Shown here piece by piece: positions 52,950 to 60,567 of a stretch of DNA of 64,000 nt. The stretch covers positions 62,001 to 126,000 of the forward strand of contig NZ_WNXX01000007.1 in NCBI RefSeq assembly GCF_009733795.1, given 5' to 3'. Every line of letters begins with the position of its first letter. The first letter of the stretch is position 1. The notes below the pieces were generated by a model. The model had not been told where the DNA came from and did no database searches. It saw only the letters and a program-made list of their open reading frames with translations. The translations under genes and the position numbers were made by a program. The stretch is from Actinotalea caeni. Its GTDB lineage: Bacteria; Actinomycetota; Actinomycetes; Actinomycetales; Beutenbergiaceae.

Positions 52950-54109
52950 AGCGTGATCGGCTCCAGCTCGACGCGGCGGCCCTCGGCGGAGGAGCGCAGC
53001 CCGGCCTCGGCCAGCTGCACGCCGCGTGCGGCCGACAGCAGGTCGTAGCGGTGCGCGCGCCCGGCGACGACGTCGCGGATGAACTCCTCCCACTGCAGCT
53101 TGAAGCCGTTGTCGAGGTCGGCGTTCGCGGGGACCTCCATCCACTGGTCGCGGAACGGCTCGGTGACCGGCAGGTCCGGGTTCCACACCGGCTTGGGCGT
53201 GTGCGAGCGGTGCTGGGCGACGCACTTGCGCAGCCCGGCCACCGCCGAGCCGTGGGTGCCGTCGACCTGGAACTCGACCAGCTCGTCGCGGTACACGCGC
53301 ACCGCCCACGAGGAGTTGATCTGCGCGACGATCTCCTCGCCGTCCGGGCCGGCGACCTCGAAGATGCCGTAGGCGGCGTCGTCGGCGGTCGCCGCGTACT
53401 CGCGGCCCTGCTCGTCCCAGCGGGTGGGGATGTGGGTGATCGTCTTCGCCGTGACGCTGCGGACCTGGCCGAGGATGCCCTCGAGGACGTAGTTCCAGTG
53501 GCAGAACATGTCGGTCGTCATGCCGCCGCCGTCCTCCTTGCGGTAGTTCCACGACGGCCGCTGGGCGGCCTGCACGTCGCCCTCGAACACCCAGTAGCCG
53601 AACTCGCCGCGCAGCGACAGGATGCGGCCGAAGAAGCCCTCGTCGACGAGACGGCGGAGCTTGACCAGACCGGGCAGGTAGAGCTTGTCGTGCACGACGC
53701 CGGCGGTCACGCCGGTCTCCTCGCGCAGCCGCGCGAGCTCGATCGCCTCGGCGAGCGTCTCCGCCGTCGGCTTCTCGGTGAACACGTGCTTGCCGGCCTT
53801 CATGGCCGCGGTGAGCGTGCCCGCGCGCAGCGAGGTCATCGACGCGTCGAAGAGGACGTCGATGCTCGGGTCGGCGATCGTGGCGTCGAGGTCGGTGGTC
53901 CAGTGCTCGACGTCGTGCCGCTCGGCGATCTCCCGCACGGCGTCCGGACGGCGACCCACGAGCACCGGCTCGACCTGCACCTTCGTGCCGTCGGCGAGCG
54001 TCACCCCGCCCTGCTCGCGGATCGGCAGGATCGACCGGACCAGGTGCTGGCGGTACCCCATCCGGCCGGTGATGCCGTTCATGCCGATGCGGAGGGTGCG
54101 GGTGGCCAT
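52946..54109 (-). CDS. Gfo/Idh/MocA-family oxidoreductase
   Basis: 387 residues. N-terminal Rossmann fold (IGMNGITGRMGYRQHL, an unusual variant of GxGxxG), EKP motif in KHVFTEKPTAETL (about residue 118), and catalytic region GGGMTTDMFCHWNYVLEG where a His is placed as in sugar dehydrogenases of the family. It is the promoter-proximal member of a two-gene operon with a TIM-barrel isomerase. A LacI-type operator lies 20 bp upstream of its start. Likely NAD(P)-dependent oxidation of a sugar or glycoside. Confidence 0.87.
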   Translation of the reverse strand: MATRTLRIGMNGITGRMGYRQHLVRSILPIREQGGVTLADGTKVQVEPVLVGRRPDAVREIAERHDVEHWTTDLDATIADPSIDVLFDASMTSLRAGTLTAAMKAGKHVFTEKPTAETLAEAIELARLREETGVTAGVVHDKLYLPGLVKLRRLVDEGFFGRILSLRGEFGYWVFEGDVQAAQRPSWNYRKEDGGGMTTDMFCHWNYVLEGILGQVRSVTAKTITHIPTRWDEQGREYAATADDAAYGIFEVAGPDGEEIVAQINSSWAVRVYRDELVEFQVDGTHGSAVAGLRKCVAQHRSHTPKPVWNPDLPVTEPFRDQWMEVPANADLDNGFKLQWEEFIRDVVAGRAHRYDLLSAARGVQLAEAGLRSSAEGRRVELEPITL

Positions 54110-54129
54110 GTGACTCCTCGAAGACGTGG

Positions 54130-54143
54130 GAATGCGCTTTCCG
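54130..54143. promoter_or_regulatory. LacI-family operator upstream of Gfo/TIM-barrel operon
   Basis: GGAATGCGCTTTCC is one mismatch from GGAAAGCGCTTTCC and lies 20 bp from the oxidoreductase start on the minus strand. It belongs to the same site family as 38525 and 57671. Confidence 0.6.
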
Positions 54144-54258
54144 CAGCGTACGGGAGGCCCTGACGGGTGTCAACGGCCGCGAGTCCTCCCCGCGCCCACG
54201 CCCCTCCCAGCAGCCACCGCCTCCCGCGTGCCCGCCCACCGACCGCCCCTGTGCCCGC

Positions 54259-54326
54259 CGAGTTCGCACCTTCGCGCCGAGTTCGCACCGTGCGCGGTGC
54301 GAACTCGGCGCGAAGGTGCGAACTCG
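54259..54326. repeat. Perfect 32-bp inverted repeat (68-nt hairpin)
   Basis: Left arm 54259-54290 and right arm 54295-54326 are exactly complementary around a TGCG loop. Each arm holds two direct copies of CGAGTTCGCACC separated by TTCGCGC. The same unit occurs singly at 11026. The element sits between divergent genes, so it is not a terminator in the ordinary sense. Confidence 0.85.
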
Positions 54327-54519
54327 ATGCCGCGAGGGGGTGGGCGAGGCGGGCGCGATCTCACAACGTCGGTCACCGCGCTGAGCGGAAGACGTAACAG
54401 GTCCGACCGCCTCCCGGTGACGGAGGTGAAACGCGCGGTTCCTAGCGTCGACGGCACGCCGCGACGAGCAGGGCCAGGCCCGGCGAGGCGCGACCCCCTC
54501 CAGACCCGGGAGCACACCG

Positions 54520-55392
54520 ATGTCCTACGTGAAGCCGTCCGACCTGGTCGTCGCGATGACCGACGCCGGCGAGGCCAAGATCCGCATGTCCACCTCCGAC
54601 ACCCTCGCCAAGGCGGCGATGGGTGGCGCGATGCTGAGCGTCGCGGCGGCCTTCGCCGTGACGATCTCGGTGACCACCGGGGTCCCGCTGCTGGGCGCGG
54701 TCCTGTTCCCCGTCGGGTTCGCGCTGCTGTACCTGCTCGGCTACGACCTCCTCACGGGCGTGCTGGTGCTCGGACCGATGGCGTGGCTCGACCGCTCGCG
54801 CGGGATCGGCGCCCGCGACGTGCTGCGGAACTGGGGGCTGGTGTTCGCCGGCAACTTCGCGGGTGCCTTCACCGTCGCGGTGCTCATGGCCGTGGTCGTC
54901 ACCTACGGCTTCGACACCACGCCCAACGAGGTCGGCCAGGCGATCGGCCACATCGGCGAGGGCCGCACCGTCGGGTACGCCGCGCACGGCGCCGGCGGCA
55001 TGCTCACGCTGTTCGTGCGGGCGATGCTGTGCAACTGGATGGTCTCGACCGGTGTCATCGGCGCGATGGTCGCGCGCGACGTCGTCGGCAAGGTCCTCGT
55101 GATGTGGCTGCCGATCATGCTGTTCTTCTTCATGGGCTTCGAGCACTCGATCGTCAACATGTTCCTGTTCCCCTCCGGGCTGCTGCTCGGCGGGAACTTC
55201 ACGATCGGGGACTACCTCGTGTGGAACGAGCTGCCGACGCTGCTCGGCAACCTCGCGGGCGGGATCCTCTTCACCGTGACGCCGCTGTTCTTCGTCTACG
55301 GCCGGCGCCGCGCCGCCGCGGCGGCCGAGCCCGAGCCGGCGCCGGTCGCGACGCCGCGCACGCAGCCCGCGCTGGTGGGCGAGGCCGTCTGA
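54520..55392 (+). CDS. Formate/nitrite transporter (FNT) family channel
   Basis: 290 residues with six membrane helices and the FNT signatures VRAMLCNWMVSTG and GFEHSIVNMFLFPSGLLLG. The gating histidine falls at His209, the same number as in E. coli FocA. The channel moves small monovalent anions (formate, nitrite, lactate or hydrosulfide in relatives). No nitrite reductase, formate lyase or lactate genes adjoin it, so the substrate is open. A C-terminal Ala/Pro/Glu tail of about 30 residues is cytoplasmic. Confidence 0.88.
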   Translation: MSYVKPSDLVVAMTDAGEAKIRMSTSDTLAKAAMGGAMLSVAAAFAVTISVTTGVPLLGAVLFPVGFALLYLLGYDLLTGVLVLGPMAWLDRSRGIGARDVLRNWGLVFAGNFAGAFTVAVLMAVVVTYGFDTTPNEVGQAIGHIGEGRTVGYAAHGAGGMLTLFVRAMLCNWMVSTGVIGAMVARDVVGKVLVMWLPIMLFFFMGFEHSIVNMFLFPSGLLLGGNFTIGDYLVWNELPTLLGNLAGGILFTVTPLFFVYGRRRAAAAAEPEPAPVATPRTQPALVGEAV

Positions 55393-55413
55393 GGAGCGGT
55401 TGGTCGTCCCCGG

Positions 55414-56058
55414 TCAGTCGGAGGTGGGCGTGAGCCCGTCCGCCTCGACCGGGCACGACAGACCCGCGAGCAGGGCCTCGAGGCCGCGTGCGAGCACTGT
55501 CTCGGGCTCGACGGCGTGCGCCTCGCGCAGGGCGGCGTACCGGGGAGCGATGGCGGGGTCGACCGGCGTGCTGCGCTCCGCCGCCGCGGCGGCCGCGGTC
55601 AGAGCGGAGCCGATCACGAGGTTGGAGAGCGCGTAGGCGTCGCCGAGCGGGTCGGGGGACCCGGCGTCGGCCGTGAGCACGCACATGCGCTCGGACAGAC
55701 GGAGGTAGTGGGGACCGCGCGGAGCCCGCATCGACACCACCTGGCACGCCCACGGGTGGGCCAGCAGGTGCCGGTGGAGCGCGAGCGCCAGGTCGCGCAG
55801 CGGCGCCGAGGCGATCGCCTCCTGCAGGTGCGCGTCGTCGCGCAGCGCCGCGTCCAGAGCGAGGTCGTACAGGTCGTCGACGGACCGGATGCGCGAGTAC
55901 AGGCTCGCCGGTGCGACGCCGAGGCGCGAGGCCACCGCGCGCAGCGTCAGCGCGCGGAACCCGCCGGCGTCGAGCAGCTCGACGGCGACGCTCGCGATCC
56001 GCGCCACGTCCACCGCGCGCACGCGACGGGGTACCGGTGGGTCGGTCCAGTAGCCCAT
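55414..56058 (-). CDS. TetR-family regulator
   Basis: 214 residues with helix-turn-helix TLRAVASRLGVAPASLYSRIRSVDDL (about 38-63) and the TetR C-terminal all-helical domain (RHLLAHPWACQVVSM). It converges on the FNT gene and is divergent, across 36 bp, from a GNAT acetyltransferase gene, the most likely target. No clear palindrome could be picked out in so short a gap, apart from an AT-rich TGTTAGTTTAA stretch. Confidence 0.85.
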   Translation of the reverse strand: MGYWTDPPVPRRVRAVDVARIASVAVELLDAGGFRALTLRAVASRLGVAPASLYSRIRSVDDLYDLALDAALRDDAHLQEAIASAPLRDLALALHRHLLAHPWACQVVSMRAPRGPHYLRLSERMCVLTADAGSPDPLGDAYALSNLVIGSALTAAAAAAERSTPVDPAIAPRYAALREAHAVEPETVLARGLEALLAGLSCPVEADGLTPTSD

Positions 56059-56094
56059 GCGCCTCCTTATCCGAATGCTGTTAGTTTAAGGGCG

Positions 56095-56628
56095 ATGCTG
56101 GATCCACGCCATCTCCCTCTCATCGGTGACCGCACCCGCCTGCGTGCGCTGCGGCACGAGGACGCGGCCGCGTACGCCGCGGGGACGGCGGACCCCGAGG
56201 TGCGCAGGTTCGCCCACCTCCCCGAGCCCGAGTACACCGAGGACTCGGTCGTCGCACTCGTCGACGGCCCGGTCCGCGACGGGCTCGCACGGGGCGACCT
56301 GGCCGTGCTCGCGATCGCCGACGTCGCCACCGACCGGTTCGCGGGCAGCCTGGTGCTGTTCGACGTCGACGATGCCACGGCTGAGGTCGGTTTCTGGGTC
56401 CACGCCGACCACCGCGGGCGCGGGTTCGCCGTCGAGGCGCTCGATCTCGCGGGACGCCTGGCGCGCCTGAGCGGCCTGCGCCTGCTCACCGCGCGGACCG
56501 CGGTCGACAACCTCGGCGCGCAGCGTGCGCTGGAGACCGCCGGGTACCGGGTCCGCTCGCGCGGCCGCGACGTCGCGCCGTCGGGCCGTGAGGTCGTCGC
56601 GGCGCACTACGTGCGCGGGCTCGTCTGA
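56095..56628 (+). CDS. GNAT-family N-acetyltransferase (RimJ-like)
   Basis: 177 residues. Acetyl-CoA-binding motif A: VGFWVHADHRGRGFAVEAL (about residues 98-116, with the RGRGxA pyrophosphate loop) and motif B with NLGAQRALETAGYR. N-terminal LRALRHEDAAAYAA is typical of the RimJ/L subgroup that acetylates protein N-termini, antibiotics or small amines. ATG 56095 may be leaderless, with TAGTTT at 56082-56087 as the -10. Confidence 0.85.
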   Translation: MLDPRHLPLIGDRTRLRALRHEDAAAYAAGTADPEVRRFAHLPEPEYTEDSVVALVDGPVRDGLARGDLAVLAIADVATDRFAGSLVLFDVDDATAEVGFWVHADHRGRGFAVEALDLAGRLARLSGLRLLTARTAVDNLGAQRALETAGYRVRSRGRDVAPSGREVVAAHYVRGLV

Positions 56629-56642
56629 CGGGCGGTCGCGGG

Positions 56643-57668
56643 TCAGGTACGCGGCGGGGTCGACTCGCGCAGCACGACCTCGCCGCCCACCTCGAGCACG
56701 CGCGGCTCGCCCGCGGCCTCCTCGAGCGCCAGCTCGGTGGCGCGTGCCCCGAGCTCGACCAGCGGCAGCCGCACGGTCGTGAGGCCCGGGCTGACGTCGC
56801 GCAGCGTGACGATGTCGTCGAAGCCGGCCACGGCGATGTCGCGGCCGACCTCGCGACCGGCGTCGCGGGCGGCGGCCATCGCGCCGACCGCCATGACGTC
56901 GTTGACCGCGAACACGAGCTCGACGTCGGGCTCCTGCGCCAGCAGCCGGGCCATGCCGTCGTAGCCGCCGTCGCGCGTGAAGGCCGTCTCGAGCGTGACG
57001 GCGCTGCTCTCACCGAGCTCGTCGACGGTGCGGGCGAAGCCCTCGCGCCGGTCGCGCGCGGTGAGGTGCCCGGCCGGTCCGCCGAGGATGCCGAAGCGGC
57101 GGTAGCCCAACCCGTGCAGCGCGCGGGCGAGGTCGACCACCGCCGCGGTGTTGGCGATCGCGATCGTGCTGACGCCCGGCAGCGGCTGCCCGATCAGCGC
57201 CGCCGACCCGCCCGAGGCCATGTAGCCGGCGAGCGCGTGCGTGAGCGCCTCGGTGCCCTCGGGGTCGTCGTAGCGGCCGCCCGCGATGACGATCGCGCGT
57301 GCCCGCTGGCTGTGCATGACCTCGACGAACTGGACCTCGCGGCCGCGCTGGTGCTGGGTGGTCGCGAGCGTGACGACCAGCTTGTGCCGGTCGGCCGCGC
57401 CGGTGACGCCCGCGGCGATCGAGGAGAAGTAGGGGTCGGCGATGTCGTGGACGATCAGCCCGACCGTCGTGGTGCGGCCGCGCGCCATCGCCTGCGCGTT
57501 GGCGTCCGGGCTGTACTTCAGCCGCGCGGCCGCCGCGAGCACGCGCTCGCGCAGCTCGGGGCGCACCGTGCGGTTCGCCGAGCCGTTGATCGCCCGGGAG
57601 GCGGTGGCGAGCGAGACGCCCGCCTCCTTGGCGACGTCGCTGAGGGTGGTGGGGCCCGCCATGGTCAC
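56643..57668 (-). CDS. LacI-family transcriptional regulator
   Basis: About 341 residues: N-terminal helix-turn-helix LSDVAKEAGVSLATASRAINGS (about 8-29) with hinge region DANAQAMARGRT, then a periplasmic-binding-protein-like effector domain (from about residue 65). GTG 57668 or ATG 57662 may be the start; a LacI-type site 3 bp upstream suggests autoregulation. It is divergent from xylA-xylB but the xyl promoter has a different dyad, so its targets may be the sites at 38525 and 54130. Confidence 0.9.
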   Translation of the reverse strand: MTMAGPTTLSDVAKEAGVSLATASRAINGSANRTVRPELRERVLAAAARLKYSPDANAQAMARGRTTTVGLIVHDIADPYFSSIAAGVTGAADRHKLVVTLATTQHQRGREVQFVEVMHSQRARAIVIAGGRYDDPEGTEALTHALAGYMASGGSAALIGQPLPGVSTIAIANTAAVVDLARALHGLGYRRFGILGGPAGHLTARDRREGFARTVDELGESSAVTLETAFTRDGGYDGMARLLAQEPDVELVFAVNDVMAVGAMAAARDAGREVGRDIAVAGFDDIVTLRDVSPGLTTVRLPLVELGARATELALEEAAGEPRVLEVGGEVVLRESTPPRT

Positions 57669-57670
57669 AG

Positions 57671-57684
57671 GGTAAGCGCGTTCC
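57671..57684. promoter_or_regulatory. LacI-family operator at the lacI promoter
   Basis: GGTAAGCGCGTTCC matches GGAAAGCGCTTTCC at 12 of 14 positions and lies immediately before the lacI start, consistent with autorepression. Confidence 0.5.
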
Positions 57685-57747
57685 TGCCCCGTGGCTCCGC
57701 GACTGGCCGAGCCGTCGCCGGCGGGTGCGCGCCACGCCGTCGCGCGC

Positions 57748-57785
57748 TTGACGCTGCGGCCCCCAGAAGATAAGTTGCGAGCAAC
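57748..57785 (+). promoter_or_regulatory. xylAB promoter with overlapping dyad
   Basis: TTGACG (57748-57753), a 17-bp spacer and TAAGTT (57771-57776) form a good promoter. GTTGCGAGCAAC (57774-57785), an inverted repeat of GTTGC/GCAAC, overlaps the -10, as expected of a repressor site; a ROK-type xylose regulator is a possibility, but none is in the window. Confidence 0.6.
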
Positions 57786-57814
57786 AACAAAACTACGAGC
57801 AGCGGAGCGACGCG

Positions 57815-58996
57815 ATGGTGCGCAAGCCCACCCCCGACGACAAGTTCTCCTTCGGCCTCTGGACGGTCGGCTGGCCCGCCAACGACCAGTTCGGCTCGGC
57901 CACCCGGCCCGCCCTCGACCCGCGCGAGTACGCGACGAAGCTCGCCGAGCTCGGCGCCTGGGCCGTCACCTTCCACGACGACGACGTCGTCCCGTTCGGG
58001 ACCGACGACGCCACGCGCGCGAAGATCCTCACCGACTTCAAGAAGGCCACCGACGAGGCCGGCATCGTCATCGAGATGGTGACGACCAACCTGTTCAGCC
58101 ACCCGGTCTTCAAGGACGGCGGCTTCACCTCCAACGACCGCGGCGTGCGCCGGTTCGCGCTGCGCAAGGTGCTGCGCAACGTCGACCTCGCCGCCGAGCT
58201 CGGCGCCGAGACCTTCGTCATGTGGGGCGGTCGCGAGGGCAGCGAGTACGACGGCGTCAAGGACACCAACGCCGCGCTCGACCGCTACGCCGAGGCCGTC
58301 GACACGGTCGCCGCCTACATCAAGGAGAAGGGCTACGGGCTGCGCATCGCGCTCGAGCCCAAGCCCAACGAGCCCCGCGGCGACATCCTGCTGCCGACGA
58401 TCGGCCACGCGCTCGGCTTCATCGCCAAGCTCGAGAACGGCGACATCGTGGGCCTCAACCCCGAGGTCGGCCACGAGCAGATGGCCGGGCTGAACTTCAC
58501 CACCGGCATCGGCCAGGCGCTGTGGAGCGGCAAGCTCTTCCACATCGACCTCAACGGCCAGCGCTCGATCAAGTACGACCAGGACCTCGTGTTCGGTCAC
58601 GGCGACCTGCTCTCGGCGTTCTTCACCGTCGACCTCATCGAGAACGGCTTCCCGGGCGGCGGCCCGCGCTACGAGGGCGCCCGCCACTTCGACTACAAGC
58701 CGTCGCGCACCGAGGGCCTCGAGGGCGTGTGGGAGTCCGCCGAGGCGAACATGCAGACCTACCTGCTGCTCGCGGAGAAGGCCAAGGCCTACCGCGCCGA
58801 CCCCGAGGTGCAGGCCGCCTTCGAGGCCGCCGGCGTGCTCGAGCTGTCGCAGCCGACGCTCGGCGAGGGCGAGTCCGTGGCCGACCTGCTCGCCGACCGC
58901 AGCGCGTTCGAGGACTTCGACCCCGACGCCGCCGGCGAGCGCGAGTACCACTTCGTGCGCCTCAACCAGCTCGCGATCAACCACCTCATCGGGTAG
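57815..58996 (+). CDS. xylA: Xylose isomerase
   Basis: 393 residues, class I (actinobacterial) xylose isomerase. His54 and Asp57 in [12 protein letters not shown] match the ring-opening pair and its numbering in Streptomyces enzymes; [24 protein letters not shown] and [23 protein letters not shown] carry the metal ligands. Converts D-xylose to D-xylulose. It is followed 10 bp later by xylB. Confidence 0.96.
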   Translation: MVRKPTPDDKFSFGLWTVGWPANDQFGSATRPALDPREYATKLAELGAWAVTFHDDDVVPFGTDDATRAKILTDFKKATDEAGIVIEMVTTNLFSHPVFKDGGFTSNDRGVRRFALRKVLRNVDLAAELGAETFVMWGGREGSEYDGVKDTNAALDRYAEAVDTVAAYIKEKGYGLRIALEPKPNEPRGDILLPTIGHALGFIAKLENGDIVGLNPEVGHEQMAGLNFTTGIGQALWSGKLFHIDLNGQRSIKYDQDLVFGHGDLLSAFFTVDLIENGFPGGGPRYEGARHFDYKPSRTEGLEGVWESAEANMQTYLLLAEKAKAYRADPEVQAAFEAAGVLELSQPTLGEGESVADLLADRSAFEDFDPDAAGEREYHFVRLNQLAINHLIG

Positions 58997-59006
58997 GAAC
59001 GAGGGC

Positions 59007-60458
59007 ATGCCAACCGAGCGTCTCGTCGCCGGCGTCGACACCTCGACGCAGTCGTGCAAGGTCGTCGTCCGGGACGCCGAGACCGGGGCGCTGCGGCGCT
59101 TCGGCCAGGCCAAGCACCCGGACGGCACCGAGGTCGACCCTCGCGCCTGGTGGGAGGCGTTCACACAGGCGAGCGCGGCCGCCGGCGGTCTCGACGACGT
59201 CGAGGCCGTCGCGGTCGGCGGTCAGCAGCACGGCATGGTCGCGCTCGACGCCGAGGGCGCGGTCGTGCGCCCCGCGCTGCTGTGGAACGACACCCGCTCG
59301 GCGAAGGCCGCGCGCGACCTCGTCGAGGAGCTGGGCGACGGCACCGAGGGCTCGGGCGAGCGCGCCTGGGCCGAGGCGGTCGGCAGCGTCCCGGTGGCGT
59401 CGTTCACGGTGACGAAGCTGCGCTGGCTCGCCGAGCACGAGCCCGAGAACGCCGAGCGGGTGGCGGCCGTCGCGCTGCCGCACGACTGGCTGACCTGGCG
59501 CATCGCCGGCGACGGCCCGGTCGCCGAGGGCCACAGCCCCGACGGGTTGGCCCGACTGGTGACCGACCGCTCCGACGCCTCCGGCACCGGCTACTTCGAC
59601 GGCCGCACCGACAGCTACCGGTTCGACCTGCTCGAGCGTGCGTTCGGGCGCCGGGTGGCGGTGCCCGCGGTCGTCGGCCCTGGCCAGCAGGCGCGCACCG
59701 GCCCGAACGGGCTGGTGATCGGCCCCGGCACCGGGGACAACGCGGGCGCGGCGCTCGGTCTCGGCGCCCGGCCGGGCGACGTCATGGTCTCGATCGGGAC
59801 CTCCGGCGTCGTCACCGCGGTCTCCGACACCTCGACGCACGACGCCAGCGGGCTCGTCGCCGGCTTCTCCGACGCCACGGGCCGGTTCCTGCCGCTGCTG
59901 GCGACGCTCAACGGGTCGCGCACGTTCGACGCCGTCGGGCGGCTGCTCGGTGTCGACCACAAGGGGTTCGCCGAGCTCGCGCTGTCGGCGCCTCCGGGAG
60001 CCGAGGGCCTCGTGCTCGTGCCCTACCTCGAGGGCGAGCGCACGCCGAACCTGCCGGACGCGACCGGGTCGCTGCACGGCGTCCGGCTGAGCAACACGAC
60101 GCCGGCCAACCTCGCCCGCGCGGCGATCGAGGGCGTGCTGTGCTCGCTCGCGTTCGCGCTGGACGCGCTCGTGGCCCAGGACGTCGAGGTGGAGCGGATC
60201 ATCCTCATCGGCGGGGCCGCGCAGTCGGAGGCCGTGCGACGCATCGCGCCGTCGGTGCTCGGCCGCCCGGTCGCCGTGCCGGCCCCCGGTGAGTACGTCG
60301 CCGACGGCGCCGCGCGCCAGGCCGCGTGGGTGCTCTCGGGCGCGGACGAGCCGCCGGCCTGGGAGGTCGCGGGCGTGCAGGTCTACGAGGCCGACGCGCC
60401 TGCCGTGGGGCTGCGAGAGCGGTACGCCGACGCCTCGCAGATGTTCCTCACCCGCTGA
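59007..60458 (+). CDS. xylB: Xylulokinase
   Basis: 483-residue FGGY kinase with [13 protein letters not shown] (phosphate-binding loop, about residues 9-21), [13 protein letters not shown] typical of xylulokinases, VSIGTSGVV and [14 protein letters not shown] (ATP side). It phosphorylates D-xylulose for the pentose-phosphate pathway. Co-transcribed with xylA. The stop codon is followed at once by a TTTCAACCCACTT repeat. Confidence 0.93.
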   Translation: MPTERLVAGVDTSTQSCKVVVRDAETGALRRFGQAKHPDGTEVDPRAWWEAFTQASAAAGGLDDVEAVAVGGQQHGMVALDAEGAVVRPALLWNDTRSAKAARDLVEELGDGTEGSGERAWAEAVGSVPVASFTVTKLRWLAEHEPENAERVAAVALPHDWLTWRIAGDGPVAEGHSPDGLARLVTDRSDASGTGYFDGRTDSYRFDLLERAFGRRVAVPAVVGPGQQARTGPNGLVIGPGTGDNAGAALGLGARPGDVMVSIGTSGVVTAVSDTSTHDASGLVAGFSDATGRFLPLLATLNGSRTFDAVGRLLGVDHKGFAELALSAPPGAEGLVLVPYLEGERTPNLPDATGSLHGVRLSNTTPANLARAAIEGVLCSLAFALDALVAQDVEVERIILIGGAAQSEAVRRIAPSVLGRPVAVPAPGEYVADGAARQAAWVLSGADEPPAWEVAGVQVYEADAPAVGLRERYADASQMFLTR

Positions 60459-60558
60459 GGTTTCAACCCACTTCTGCCAGCTGCCCAGACCCTGAGACGG
60501 TGATGCCGCGGAGACGGCTCACCTCGTGAGATGGGGGGGGCAGAACCTCGTTGAAACC
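60459..60558. repeat. 100-bp element bounded by inverted TTTCAAC repeats
   Basis: Left end GGTTTCAACCCACTTCTGCC (60459-60478) and right end GGCAGAACCTCGTTGAAACC (60539-60558) are imperfect inverted repeats (16 of 20 match); a run of eight G (60533-60540) leads into the right end, mirroring the C14 tract at 16529. It fills nearly all of the xylB-fucosidase gap. Confidence 0.75.
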
Positions 60559-60567
60559 GGGAGACCG

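Larger units (their letters stand above)
54110..54519. other. 410-bp divergent intergenic region
   Basis: Contains, from the left, the LacI-type operator (54130), about 100 bp of featureless GC-rich DNA, the perfect 32-bp hairpin and the FNT-gene leader. TAGCGT at 54443 may be the FNT -10 box, preceded by a small CCTCC/GGAGG hairpin near 54411-54427. GGGAG before ATG 54520 is the Shine-Dalgarno. No gene is supported. Confidence 0.55.

Noticed and set aside
57671-57814. lacI (56643) as the xylose repressor
   Set aside because: The xylAB promoter dyad GTTGC/GCAAC does not resemble the GGAAAGCGCTTTCC-type site at the lacI promoter; control by divergence alone is too weak an argument.
60526-60567. 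Upstream start for the GH95 gene
   Set aside because: The extra residues are encoded by the repeat element and are not part of the family N-terminus.
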